NCBI GenBank assembly: GCA_020636995.1
Contig: JACJWU010000001.1
Location: 434,001-498,000 of the forward strand
DNA from: Actinomycetota bacterium
GTDB taxonomy: Bacteria; Actinomycetota; Actinomycetes; S36-B12; UBA10799
Length of the DNA stretch: 64,000 nucleotides
Direction: 5' to 3'
This document shows, piece by piece, positions 7,537 to 16,921 of this stretch. The position numbers were made by a program, and so were the translations under genes. Position 1 is the first letter of the stretch, and the number at the start of each line of letters is the position of its first letter. Under the pieces are notes generated by a model that was not told where the DNA came from, did no database searches, and saw nothing but the letters and a program-made list of their open reading frames with translations.

Positions 7537-10500
7537 ACGCCGCCTCCGGGTGGTGGAAGATGATCGCGGACGTGGACTGCTCGGGGTCGAGCTGGAACTC
7601 CTCGGACAACCCCACGCCGATCCGGTCGGCACCGAGCAGTTCGCACAGCGGCTTCTGCTGACTCAGATCCGGGCAGGCCGGATAACCGAACGAGAAGCGC
7701 TCCCCCCGGTACTTCTGCTTCAGGATGCCTGCGATCTCCGGTGCGTCGTCGGCGCCGATGCCCAGTTCGCCGCGCACCCGCGAATGCCAGTACTCGGCCA
7801 GGGCCTCCGTGAGTTGCACGGACATTCCGTGCAACTCCAGGTAGTCGCGATATGCGTTCTTCTCGAACAACTGCGCGGCGGCCCGGTCCACCGCGGACCC
7901 CATCGTCACCAGTTGCAGCCCGATCACGTCGCCGTCGGGGCGCACGTAGTCGGCCAGGCACAGGTGGCGTCCGCGCTTCTGACGGGGGAAGTCGAACCGG
8001 GCGATCTCCCGTTGCGGGTCCTCCGGCGCGCCGATGATCACCGCGTTGCCCTCCGAGCGGGCCGGCCAGTAGCCGTAGATCACCGCAGCCTCCAGCAGAC
8101 CCTCACTGGTCACGCGGTTCAGCCAGGTACGCAGGCGGGGACGCCCCTCGGTCTCCACGAGTTCCTCATAATCCGGGCCGGTCTTGCCGGGGCTCAGCCC
8201 CCACTGTCCGCGGAACAGCGCACGCTCGTCGAGGTACGCCACGTAGTCCTTCAGCGCGATGCCTTTGACGATCCGGTCGCCCCAGAATGGAGGCGTCGGC
8301 ACGGGGGTGTCACGGGCGACATCCGAGACGGCGTCCGGGTCCTCCGGCGCCATCGGACGGGCGGCGGCCCGCACTCGGCGCTGACGGCGCTCGGGCAGCG
8401 CGGCACCCGGCTCGCCACGCTTGACAGCCATGACCGCGTCCATCAGCGCGAGCCCCTCGAAGGCGTCCTTGGCGTAGCGGACCTCACCGTCGTACATCTC
8501 TGCGAGGTCCTGCTCGACGAATGCCCGCGTGAGCGCGGCACCTCCAAGCAGCACGGGGAACCGCTCTGCAACCCCCCGGCTGTTCATCTCCTCGAGGTTC
8601 TCCTTCATGATGACCGTCGACTTCACCAGCAGGCCGGACATGCCGATGACGTCGGCCTGTGCCTCCTGGGCCGCCTGCAGGATCGTGCCGATCGGCTGCT
8701 TGATGCCGATGTTCACCACCGAGTAGCCGTTGTTGCTCAGGATGATGTCGACGAGGTTCTTGCCGATGTCGTGGACGTCGCCCTTCACCGTGGCCAGCAC
8801 GATGGTGCCCTTTCCGGACTCGTCGGTCTTCTCCATGTGCGGCTCGAGGTGTGCGACCGCGGTCTTCATCACCTCGGCGCTCTGCAGAACGAACGGCAAC
8901 TGCATCTCACCCGAGCCGAACAGATCCCCCACGATCCGCATCCCTGGCAGCAGGACGTCGTTGACGATCTCAAGGGCGGGTTTGGTCTGCAGCGCCTCGT
9001 CAAGATCAGACTGCAGACCCTTGGCCTCGCCGTCGATGATGCGCCGCTGGAGCCGCTCGAACAGAGGGAGTCCGGCGAGCTCGTCGGCGCGATCGGCGCT
9101 GACGCTCTTGGCATCGGCGAAGACTTCGAGGAAGTGCGTGAGCGGGTCGTACACCAGGACGCCGTCCTCGTAACGCCGCCTGTCGTAGATCAGGTCCAGT
9201 GCGGCGTCGCGCTGCTCATCGGTGATCCGGTTCATCGGCAGGATCTTCGACGCGTGCACGATCGCCGCATCCAGGCCCACCTCCACGCACTCGTGCAGGA
9301 AGACCGAGTTGAGCACCTGCCGGGCGGCGGGGTTGAGCCCGAACGACACATTCGATACGCCGAGCACGGTGTTGACGTCGGGGTATGTCCGCTTCAGTTC
9401 CCTGATGGCCTCGATGGTCTCGATCGCATCGCGCCGGGTCTCTTCCTGGCCGGTCGCGATCGGGAACGTGAGTGTGTCGACCAGGATGTCCGAGACCGCC
9501 ATCCCGTGGTTGCCGGTCAGGTCGGCGATGAGGCGCTCCCCCACCCGGACCTTCCACTGCGTCGTACGGGCCTGACCCTCCTCGTCGATGGTCAGCGCGA
9601 CCACCGCAGCACCGTGCTGGCGGACCAGCGGCATGATGCGCTGGAAGCGCGAGTCCGGACCGTCCCCGTCCTCGTAGTTGACCGAGTTGACGATCGCCCG
9701 GCCACCGAGGTGTTCGAGTCCGGCTCGAAGCACCTCGGGTTCGGTGGAGTCGAGCATGATCGGCAGGGTGGTCGCGGTGGCCAACCGGGAAGCGAACGCG
9801 GACATGTCCGCCACACCGTCGCGGCCCACGTAGTCGATGCAGACGTCGAGCACATGCGCTCCGTCGCGTTCCTGATCCCGGGCGATCTGGACGCACTCGT
9901 CCCAGTTCTGGGCGAGCATCGCCTCCCGGAAGGCCTTGGAGCCGTTGGCGTTGGTCCGCTCCCCCACCGTGAGGAACGTGGCGTCCTGGCGCAGCGGCAC
10001 GGAGTGGTAGAGCGAACTCACCGACGCCGGCGCCGCGGGGTGGCGATCCTTGCGACCGTGTCCGTGCAGCCGTTCGACCACTTGGCGCAGGTGCTCAGGG
10101 GTGGTGCCGCAGCACCCGCCGATCAGATTCAGGCCGTACTCGTCGACGAAACCCTCATGGGCGTCTGCGAGTTCGCCCGGCGTCAGCGGATAGCGGGCAC
10201 CGTCCGCGGTCAGTTCCGGCAGACCGGCGTTCGGCATGCAGGTCAGCAGAACGCCTGCGTGCTTGCTCAGATGTCGCAGGTGTTCGCTCATCTCCATCGG
10301 TCCGGTCGCGCAGTTCAGGCCGATGGCGTCGATCCCCAGCGGCTGCAACGCGGTGAGCGCCGCGCCGATCTCGGAGCCGAGCAGCATCGTCCCGGTCGTC
10401 TCAACCGTCACGCTGACGAAGATCGGCACGTGCACCTGCAGTTCGGCCATCGCGGCGTGACTGGCCAGTACGGCCGCCTTGGCCTGCAACAGGTCCTGAC

Positions 10501-10978
10501 TGGTCTCGATCAGCACGGCATCGACGCCGCCTTCGATCATCCCCAGGACCTGCTCGGTGTAGGCGTTGCGCAGCGCTACGAACGGCGCATGTCCCAGGGT
10601 GGGCAACTTCGTGCCCGGGCCCACCGAACCGAGCACGTAGCGCTGGTGGTCCGGCGTCGACCAATCCTTCGCAGCCTCCGCAGCCACGGCCGCCCCCGCC
10701 CGGGCAAGTTCTCGGATCCTGCTCTCGATGCCGTACTCGGCGAGGTTCGCGAGATTCGCACCGAAGGTGTTCGTCTCCACGGCGTCCACACCGACGTCGA
10801 AGAAGGCGTCGTGCAACGAGCGGACGACGTCGGGCCGGGTCACGTTCAGGACTTCGTTACATCCCTCGTGACCCTCGAAATCGTCCAGGCTCAGGTCATG
10901 GGCCTGCAGCATCGTCCCGGTCGCCCCATCGGCGATCACCACACGTCGCGACAAGGCTGTCAATAGGTCCTCAGGCAT
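7520..10978 (-). CDS. metH: Cobalamin-dependent methionine synthase MetH
   Basis: Transfers a methyl group from methyltetrahydrofolate to homocysteine through cobalamin, 1152 aa. Domains in order: homocysteine-binding barrel (about 1-310) with zinc ligands Cys223, Cys289 and Cys290; pterin-binding barrel (about 330-600, with FLTVGERTNANGSKAF); helical cap and B12-binding domain (about 615-860) with DVHDIG at 734-739, His736 being the lower cobalt ligand; and the reactivation domain (about 920-1152) with YPACPDLSQQK and the terminal HHPEAAYF. The start is ATG 10978 after GGAGG. The upstream 160 bp shows no cobalamin riboswitch signature. The HAD gene follows with overlap. Confidence 0.97.
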   Translation of the reverse strand: MPEDLLTALSRRVVIADGATGTMLQAHDLSLDDFEGHEGCNEVLNVTRPDVVRSLHDAFFDVGVDAVETNTFGANLANLAEYGIESRIRELARAGAAVAAEAAKDWSTPDHQRYVLGSVGPGTKLPTLGHAPFVALRNAYTEQVLGMIEGGVDAVLIETSQDLLQAKAAVLASHAAMAELQVHVPIFVSVTVETTGTMLLGSEIGAALTALQPLGIDAIGLNCATGPMEMSEHLRHLSKHAGVLLTCMPNAGLPELTADGARYPLTPGELADAHEGFVDEYGLNLIGGCCGTTPEHLRQVVERLHGHGRKDRHPAAPASVSSLYHSVPLRQDATFLTVGERTNANGSKAFREAMLAQNWDECVQIARDQERDGAHVLDVCIDYVGRDGVADMSAFASRLATATTLPIMLDSTEPEVLRAGLEHLGGRAIVNSVNYEDGDGPDSRFQRIMPLVRQHGAAVVALTIDEEGQARTTQWKVRVGERLIADLTGNHGMAVSDILVDTLTFPIATGQEETRRDAIETIEAIRELKRTYPDVNTVLGVSNVSFGLNPAARQVLNSVFLHECVEVGLDAAIVHASKILPMNRITDEQRDAALDLIYDRRRYEDGVLVYDPLTHFLEVFADAKSVSADRADELAGLPLFERLQRRIIDGEAKGLQSDLDEALQTKPALEIVNDVLLPGMRIVGDLFGSGEMQLPFVLQSAEVMKTAVAHLEPHMEKTDESGKGTIVLATVKGDVHDIGKNLVDIILSNNGYSVVNIGIKQPIGTILQAAQEAQADVIGMSGLLVKSTVIMKENLEEMNSRGVAERFPVLLGGAALTRAFVEQDLAEMYDGEVRYAKDAFEGLALMDAVMAVKRGEPGAALPERRQRRVRAAARPMAPEDPDAVSDVARDTPVPTPPFWGDRIVKGIALKDYVAYLDERALFRGQWGLSPGKTGPDYEELVETEGRPRLRTWLNRVTSEGLLEAAVIYGYWPARSEGNAVIIGAPEDPQREIARFDFPRQKRGRHLCLADYVRPDGDVIGLQLVTMGSAVDRAAAQLFEKNAYRDYLELHGMSVQLTEALAEYWHSRVRGELGIGADDAPEIAGILKQKYRGERFSFGYPACPDLSQQKPLCELLGADRIGVGLSEEFQLDPEQSTSAIIFHHPEAAYFNAT

Positions 10979-11050
10979 AGTGCCTCCAGCCTACGGTGCG
11001 CCCGCCACCGGCCCGGCGAGCAGCCGCCACCGGAAGCGGTCCGTGGCGGA

Positions 11051-11125
11051 TCCGTGAGCAGTTCGGAGATCCGGGAGCGGTTGGTCTGCGCCGGATTGCT
11101 CCCGGATCTCGGGAACGCTCACGGA
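11051..11125. repeat. Nested inverted repeat between metH and pgi
   Basis: Two nested perfect stems. The outer arms are TCCGTGAGC (11051-11059) and GCTCACGGA (11117-11125). The inner arms are GAGATCCGGGAGC (11066-11078) and GCTCCCGGATCTC (11098-11110), around a 19-nt loop. It lies 17 bp after the pgi stop. It could act as a terminator for pgi, though there is no T-run, or it may be a dispersed palindromic element. Confidence 0.75.
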
Positions 11126-11142
11126 TGCGGCGGCGGCAGCAG

Positions 11143-12762
11143 TCAGCCCTTGTGCTCCCGGTAGCGACGCGCGAGTTCCTTCGTCGAACTGTCGAGGCCC
11201 TCGTCCGTGCCGCCCGCGGTCAGCAACGGGGCGATCTTCTTCGCCATCACCTTGCCGAGTTCGACACCCCACTGGTCGAAGGAGTTGATCCCCCAGACCA
11301 CACCTTGGGTGAACACGCTGTGCTCGTACAGGGCCACCAGCCGACCCAGCGTGCGGGGGTCGAGTTTCTCCGCGAAGATCACCGACGACGGCCGATCACC
11401 GGGCATCACCTTGTGCGGCACGAGGTGTGCCGGCGTGCCGTCCGCAGCCACCTCCGCAGCGGTCTTCCCGAACGCCAGGACAGCGGACTGGGCCAGGACG
11501 TTGGCCACCAACAGATCGTGGTGGTCGGGGGCGTCTGTAGCCGGCAGGGGGTTGACCGGCTCCAGGAAGAACAGGAAATCACAGGCGATCGTGGACGTTC
11601 CCTGGTGTATGAGCTGGTAGAACGAATGCTGACCGTTCGTACCGGGTTCACCCCAGAAGATCGCGCCGGTCTGCACGCCCACCGGGCTCCCGTCCAGGCG
11701 TACCGACTTGCCGTTGGACTCCATGGTGAGCTGCTGCAGATACGCGGGGAAGCGCTTGAGGTACTGCTCGTACGGCAGCACCGCACAGGTCGGCAGGCCC
11801 AAGAAGTTGCGGTTCCAGATCGACAGCAGACCCATCAACGCCGGCAGGTTCTGAGCAGTCGGTGCGGTGCGGAAATGCTCGTCCATCTCGTGGAATCCGG
11901 CCAGCATGTCCGCGAAGTTGGCCGGACCGATCGCCAACATGGTCGACAGGCCGATGGCCGAGTCCATGGAGTAGCGGCCACCCACCCAGTCCCAGAACCC
12001 GAACATCTGCGCAGTGTCGATACCGAAGGCCGCCACGGCCTCGGCGTTGGTCGACACGGCCACGAAGTGCTTGGCCACGGCCGCCTCGTCGCCGAGCGCG
12101 TCGAGCAACCAGGTCCGCGCGGACTGAGCGTTGTTCATCGTCTCCTGGGTGGTAAAGGTCTTCGAGGAGACCACGAACAGGGTCTGCTCCGGATCCAGGT
12201 CGATGACGGCCTCGACGAAGTCGGTGCCGTCCACGTTCGACACGAATCGGAACGTCATGTCCCTGTCGCTGTAGTGCTTGAGCGCCTCATAGGCCATGAC
12301 CGGCCCCAGATCGGAGCCCCCGATCCCGATGTTGACGACGTTGCGAATCGGCTTTCCGGTATGTCCCTTCCACTCCCCCGAGCGCACCTTGTCGCTGAAC
12401 GCCGCCATACGGTCCAGGACCTCGTGGACCTCCGCGACCACATCGACCCCGTCGACCACCAGCGTCGCGTCCCGCGGCAACCGCAGCGCGGTGTGCAGAA
12501 CCGCCCTGTCCTCGGTGGAGTTGATGTGTTGGCCGGTGAACATCGCCTCCCGTCGACCGGCCAGATCCACCGCATCAGCCAGTCCGACCAACAGGTCCAT
12601 CGTCCCAGCGGTCACCCGTTGCTTGGAGTAGTCGAGGGTCACCCCGGCACCCTCCACCACCATCTGCTCGCCGCGCTGCGGATCGTCGTCGAACAGTTCC
12701 CGCAGCGTTCCGGTGCTGTGCTGGGTCAGGGCCTGCCAGGCCGGGTTCTCGCTGACGGACAT
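11143..12762 (-). CDS. pgi: Glucose-6-phosphate isomerase
   Basis: Interconverts glucose 6-phosphate and fructose 6-phosphate in the cytoplasm, 539 aa, the usual length for the long bacterial form. The signatures are FGFWDWVGGRYSMDSAIG and NSFDQWGVELGK near the C-terminus. The conserved IGGSDLGP sugar-phosphate-binding segment is also present. ATG 12762 is preferred over an upstream in-frame codon because GGAGG precedes it by 5 nt. The gene is divergent from gnd, so the entry points of glycolysis and of the oxidative pentose-phosphate route sit side by side. A strong hairpin follows the stop codon. Confidence 0.96.
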   Translation of the reverse strand: MSVSENPAWQALTQHSTGTLRELFDDDPQRGEQMVVEGAGVTLDYSKQRVTAGTMDLLVGLADAVDLAGRREAMFTGQHINSTEDRAVLHTALRLPRDATLVVDGVDVVAEVHEVLDRMAAFSDKVRSGEWKGHTGKPIRNVVNIGIGGSDLGPVMAYEALKHYSDRDMTFRFVSNVDGTDFVEAVIDLDPEQTLFVVSSKTFTTQETMNNAQSARTWLLDALGDEAAVAKHFVAVSTNAEAVAAFGIDTAQMFGFWDWVGGRYSMDSAIGLSTMLAIGPANFADMLAGFHEMDEHFRTAPTAQNLPALMGLLSIWNRNFLGLPTCAVLPYEQYLKRFPAYLQQLTMESNGKSVRLDGSPVGVQTGAIFWGEPGTNGQHSFYQLIHQGTSTIACDFLFFLEPVNPLPATDAPDHHDLLVANVLAQSAVLAFGKTAAEVAADGTPAHLVPHKVMPGDRPSSVIFAEKLDPRTLGRLVALYEHSVFTQGVVWGINSFDQWGVELGKVMAKKIAPLLTAGGTDEGLDSSTKELARRYREHKG

Positions 12763-12876
12763 GAGTGCCTCCAAACGACAAGACAACGTGCAATCGCCAC
12801 GCTCGGTGGCCTACGTTCGACCCTAGTGAATGCCTCACCGGAAAGCCCGGTGCGAACGGATCTGCTGGAGGATCGG

Positions 12877-13911
<1,035 letters not shown>

Positions 13912-13917
13912 CGCCGG

Positions 13918-15138
13918 TCAGGCGACCCCGAGGAAGGCATCGATCGCGCGTGACATGAGGCCCGGTCCGCCCGGGTCGTCTCCGCCCCGCAGGCGCTGCT
14001 CCTCCACCCAGGCGTCGACGACCTCGAGGGCGGCCGGGGTGTCGAGGTCGGAACCGAGCGCCTGCGCCAACGCCTCCACCGCGTTCACCGACGAGGGCCC
14101 GGTTGGCTGCGACAGCGCGCCGCGCCACGATTCCAGGCGCTTTTCGGCTGCCGCGAGCACGTCGGGGGTCCACGGCCAGTCCTCGCGGTAGGACTGGGCC
14201 AGGATCGCCAGCCGCACGGCCATGGGATCCACCCCCGACTCCCGCAACTGTGAGATGAAGACGAGATTGCCCAGGGACTTGCTCATCTTCTCGCCGTCGT
14301 ACGAAACCATCGGCGCATGCACGTAATGCCGCGCGAAGGGCCAGCCCTCCAGCACCTCGCCCTGAGCCGCACTCATCTCGTGGTGCGGGAAGACGAGGTC
14401 CCGACCGCCGCCCTGTAGATCGAAACCGGGTCCCAGCAGATTCAGTGCGATGGTCGCGCACTCGATGTGCCAGCCGGGCCGCCCCGGCCCAAGGGGGCTG
14501 TCCCATGATGGGTGCCCCTCCTCCGGCGCCTGCCAGAGCAGCGGATCCACCGGGTTGGCCTTGCCCGGACGGTCCGGATCGCCGCCCCGTTCAGCCGAGA
14601 TGGCGATCATGTCGGCCTCCGGCAGATGGCTGACGCTGCCGAACCGGGCCGCGGCGGACACCGCGAAGTAGAGATCCCCATCCACCTCGTACGCAGCGCC
14701 GACCTCCCGCAGTTGCGCCACCCGCGCAGCGGCATCCCCGACCGTTTCCACGGCCCCGACCAGATGGGTCGGCGGCAGGACCCGCAACGCCACCATGTCG
14801 TCCCGGAAGCGCTGGATCTCGAAGGCCGCGAGCTGCTGCCAGTCCACGCCGTCACGGGCCGCACGTTCCAGCAGTGGATCGTCGATGTCGGTCACGTTCT
14901 GCACATAGGTGACTGCGCGCCCCGTCGCGCGCCAGAACCTGTGGATCGTGTCGAAGAGAACGTACGTGGCGGCATGCCCGATGTGGGTCGCGTCGTACGG
15001 GGTGATCCCGCAGACATACATGCGGGCCTCGCGCCCCGCGGCGATGGGAGTCAGTGCACCGGCCGCGGTGTCGTACGCGACGAGGTCCACATCCAGGGGC
15101 GGCAGCGGGGGCATCGATTCAGCGGGCCAGGAACGCAC
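13918..15138 (-). CDS. mshC: Mycothiol cysteine ligase MshC
   Basis: ATP-dependent ligase joining L-cysteine to GlcN-inositol in mycothiol synthesis, 406 aa. It descends from cysteinyl-tRNA synthetase. Zinc ligand Cys43 lies in YVCGITPYD, the nucleotide motif HIGH at 52-55, a second ligand Cys227 in WHIECATIAL and the KMSKS loop at 284-288. The C-terminal anticodon domain of a true CysRS is lacking, as expected. GTG 15138 opens with MRSWPA, the usual MshC N-terminus; a TAGGCT box lies 6 nt upstream and no Shine-Dalgarno is present. Presence of mshC places the organism among mycothiol-producing actinomycetes. Confidence 0.96.
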   Translation of the reverse strand: MRSWPAESMPPLPPLDVDLVAYDTAAGALTPIAAGREARMYVCGITPYDATHIGHAATYVLFDTIHRFWRATGRAVTYVQNVTDIDDPLLERAARDGVDWQQLAAFEIQRFRDDMVALRVLPPTHLVGAVETVGDAAARVAQLREVGAAYEVDGDLYFAVSAAARFGSVSHLPEADMIAISAERGGDPDRPGKANPVDPLLWQAPEEGHPSWDSPLGPGRPGWHIECATIALNLLGPGFDLQGGGRDLVFPHHEMSAAQGEVLEGWPFARHYVHAPMVSYDGEKMSKSLGNLVFISQLRESGVDPMAVRLAILAQSYREDWPWTPDVLAAAEKRLESWRGALSQPTGPSSVNAVEALAQALGSDLDTPAALEVVDAWVEEQRLRGGDDPGGPGLMSRAIDAFLGVA

Positions 15139-15144
15139 TGTGTC

Positions 15145-15150
15145 AGCCTA
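15145..15150 (-). promoter_or_regulatory. Putative -10 box of mshC (TAGGCT)
   Basis: TAGGCT, 6 nt before the GTG of mshC on the minus strand. The same hexamer precedes the LLM oxidoreductase and the sensor kinase starts, which supports a leaderless promoter. Confidence 0.5.
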
Positions 15151-15173
15151 ATGTGCCTCTCCCCGGCCCACCC

Positions 15174-15195
15174 GTTCGCGTCAGATCAACGGCCA
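15174..15195. repeat. Direct repeat, left copy (copied 3' end of the SCO1664-family gene)
   Basis: 22 bp beginning GTTCGCGTCAGATCAAC, identical to 15595-15616; one mismatch later the identity continues for 4 more bases. Read on the minus strand it encodes PWPLI and stop, the exact end of the SCO1664-family protein. The two copies flank the repeat element described next, like a target-site or attachment-site duplication. Confidence 0.8.
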
Positions 15196-15594
15196 CGGCA
15201 TCCCGGTTGGAGAACCAGCACCCCGGTTGGAGATCGGCATCCCGGTTGGAGAAGCAGCACTCCCGTTAGAGATCGGCATCTTGGTTGGAGATCCGGCACT
15301 CCGGTTAGAGATCGGCATCCCGGTTAGAGATCCGGCACTCCGGTTAGTCCTATACGGCCGTGGGACTCTAACCAACCTGCCGCCGACTAACCAACATGCC
15401 GATCTCTAACCGGAATGTCCAGAGAGGTCTGCCCAGAGAAGTGTCCAGTGAGGTCGGTCACGGGTCGGCGTCGTGGCGTGACATGACCTGTCGAACCGTC
15501 CGGGCCGGACTCACGCACACAGCGCACTACACGGTCGACCACCCTTTGGCCGCATCACTGACGCCGCAGCCGCGTGACCAACACCCGCCCCCCA
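15196..15594. mobile_element. Putative non-coding element with tandem ~20-bp units (copy 1)
   Basis: About 400 bp between the mshC start and the SCO1664-family stop with no credible gene. The left half holds the tandem units. The right half ends with an 18-bp sequence (15563-15580, beginning GCCGCAGCCGCGTG) that recurs at 47842-47859 after the second copy of the units. With the flanking 22-bp direct repeats this looks like an inserted small non-autonomous element. No transposase or terminal inverted repeats were found. Confidence 0.5.
15202..15417. repeat. Tandem ~20-bp repeat array ending in an inverted repeat (locus 1)
   Basis: Seven head-to-tail units of 19-20 bp, core CCGGTTAGAGATCGGCAT. 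They alternate between a GATCGGCAT ending and a variant ending in GCAC. A central TACGGCCGTGGGAC segment follows, and then reverse-complement units such as ATGCCGATCTCTAACCGG. The whole can fold on itself. It is not CRISPR: the units are contiguous without spacers. The same structure with fewer units lies at 47555-47692. Confidence 0.9.
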
Positions 15595-15616
15595 GTTCGC
15601 GTCAGATCAACGGCCA
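15595..15616. repeat. Direct repeat, right copy (3' end of the SCO1664-family gene)
   Basis: Identical to 15174-15195. It contains the functional end and stop codon of the SCO1664-family gene, so that gene keeps its reading frame despite the neighbouring element. Confidence 0.8.
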
Positions 15617-16354
15617 GGGCAGGGCAGGCCATTGCCCACTGGGCGCGGGAAACGTGCCGGCGGCCAGCAACTGCTCGGCACGGCGCCGTGTGTGGTGGAC
15701 CTCTTCGATCGTCAACCATTCCTCGAGCTCGCTCAACCGATCCAGAGCCCCGTCGACGTCGTGGCGCATCGGTTCAGGCAGACTCGCGCCCGACAACCCC
15801 CACAGCACCGTGCGAAGTTTCGGCTCAACGTGGAACGTCACGCCATGGTCGATTCCGAACAGGCGATCATCCGTGCGCAGGAGGTGACCGCCTTTGCGAT
15901 CGGCGTTGTTCGCCAGGATGTCGAAGACCACCATCCGTACGGTCAGATCATCGGTCCGGTGAGCCACCACGACCGGGCCGTCCGCGGTCTCCGCGTCCAC
16001 GACCCCTACCCAGCCCGAGGGCACCTGCCGCGGGGGGAACACCCCGAGATCGACGTCACCGTCGATCCACTCCTGTACGATCCCAGGACCGGCTGGGCCA
16101 TCGCTGCGCCACGCGGTGGCCGGCACGAGACCCCACCCCAGCACCTCGTCGAGCACCGCCGCGGCCTTCTCCCGGCGACACAGGGTTCCGGACGGGAAAT
16201 CCCACAACGGCCGCTCCCCCGCCTGCGGCTTGTACACCACTCGCACCGGCTCGGCCCCGCAGTCGATGCTGCACAGCAAAGCGTTGTTCGAGGAGTCCGG
16301 CAGTCGTCCCAGGACCCGCATCGGCGCCTCGCGCAGACACGTCTCGTCGATCAT
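15602..16354 (-). CDS. SCO1664-family protein (PI3/4-kinase-like fold)
   Basis: Conserved actinobacterial protein of 250 aa. It shows a kinase-like layout: a Lys in VVYKPQAGERPLWDFP, then MVVFDILANNADRKGGH (catalytic-loop-like Asn/Asp) and FGIDHGVTFH (metal-binding-loop-like Asp). Its function has not been established as far as I know, and the fold assignment is from motif pattern only. The start ATG 16354 overlaps the DUF3090 stop as ATGA, so both proteins are probably made together. The trio of this gene, DUF3090 and the histidine phosphatase between mshC and uppP is conserved in mycobacteria and streptomycetes, suggesting a shared process. Its 3' end is duplicated at 15174. Confidence 0.87.
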   Translation of the reverse strand: MIDETCLREAPMRVLGRLPDSSNNALLCSIDCGAEPVRVVYKPQAGERPLWDFPSGTLCRREKAAAVLDEVLGWGLVPATAWRSDGPAGPGIVQEWIDGDVDLGVFPPRQVPSGWVGVVDAETADGPVVVAHRTDDLTVRMVVFDILANNADRKGGHLLRTDDRLFGIDHGVTFHVEPKLRTVLWGLSGASLPEPMRHDVDGALDRLSELEEWLTIEEVHHTRRRAEQLLAAGTFPAPSGQWPALPWPLI

Positions 16355-16908
16355 GCGAGGTGTCGGCGGTATCCGTTGGCACGCGGGCAGATATGCCCGT
16401 CCGGGTCGATCGGCAGGTGACAGAACGGGCACTGCGGTCGGCCGGCGGCCACCACTCGACTCGCGCGGATGGAGAACGCCAGCGCGTCCACAGGGGTCAA
16501 CCGCACGCGAAGAGTGTCGGGAGCCTCGCCACCGTCGTCACCGATGTCCGGCACGTCGTCGCTGTCGGACTCCCCGTGTGCCTCGATGATCACGGATTCA
16601 TCGGTCGGATCCCACCCGATGCCCATCGACGACACCCGGAATTCCGGCTCGATCGGCTGGTCGAGCGGCTCGGTGTCGATGAGTTCCTCATCGGCGTCCT
16701 CGGGCACCTCCACGCCGGAGCGCCGCACTTGATCAAGCAGTTCGATGACCTTCTCGGCCAGCACTGAGGCCTGCTCCTTCTCACAGACCACGCTGACCGG
16801 CGCGGCGGCATCGGTGACTTGCAGGAAGAAGGTTCGATCGCCGGGCTGCCCGACCGTGCCGACGACGAACCGCTGCGGATGCGAGAACGAGAGGATCCGA
16901 CGGGTCAC
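16351..16908 (-). CDS. DUF3090 family protein with C-terminal zinc-ribbon-like motif
   Basis: Conserved actinobacterial protein of 185 aa and unknown function. The family opening FSHPQRFVVGTVGQPGDRTF follows the start. A Cys/His cluster CPFCHLPIDPDGHICPRANG at the C-terminus is suited to bind one metal ion. An acidic stretch (about 120-140) separates the two. The start is GTG 16908, with TAGGGT 7 nt before it and no Shine-Dalgarno, so this may be the first gene of a two-gene unit with the SCO1664-family gene (overlap ATGA). The phosphatase gene ends 10 nt upstream of this start. Confidence 0.87.
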   Translation of the reverse strand: MTRRILSFSHPQRFVVGTVGQPGDRTFFLQVTDAAAPVSVVCEKEQASVLAEKVIELLDQVRRSGVEVPEDADEELIDTEPLDQPIEPEFRVSSMGIGWDPTDESVIIEAHGESDSDDVPDIGDDGGEAPDTLRVRLTPVDALAFSIRASRVVAAGRPQCPFCHLPIDPDGHICPRANGYRRHLA

Positions 16909-16915
16909 GGGCTCG

Positions 16916-16921
16916 ACCCTA
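16916..16921 (-). promoter_or_regulatory. Putative -10 box of the DUF3090 gene (TAGGGT)
   Basis: TAGGGT, 7 nt before GTG 16908 on the minus strand. It overlaps the end of the phosphatase gene. Confidence 0.4.

Noticed and set aside
7493..10966. 1157-codon plus-strand frame opposite metH
   Set aside because: Mirror frame of metH; no recognisable domain, composition typical of antisense frames.
10979..11142. Cobalamin riboswitch before metH
   Set aside because: No B12-box or other conserved elements; the gap is explained by a nested palindrome and an ordinary ribosome site.
10996..12876. Long upstream extension of the gnd frame
   Set aside because: Antisense of pgi; gnd has a clear ATG with GGAGG at 12877.
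15202..15417. Possible CRISPR array
   Set aside because: Units are contiguous, 19-20 bp, without spacers, and reverse direction at the end; no cas genes.
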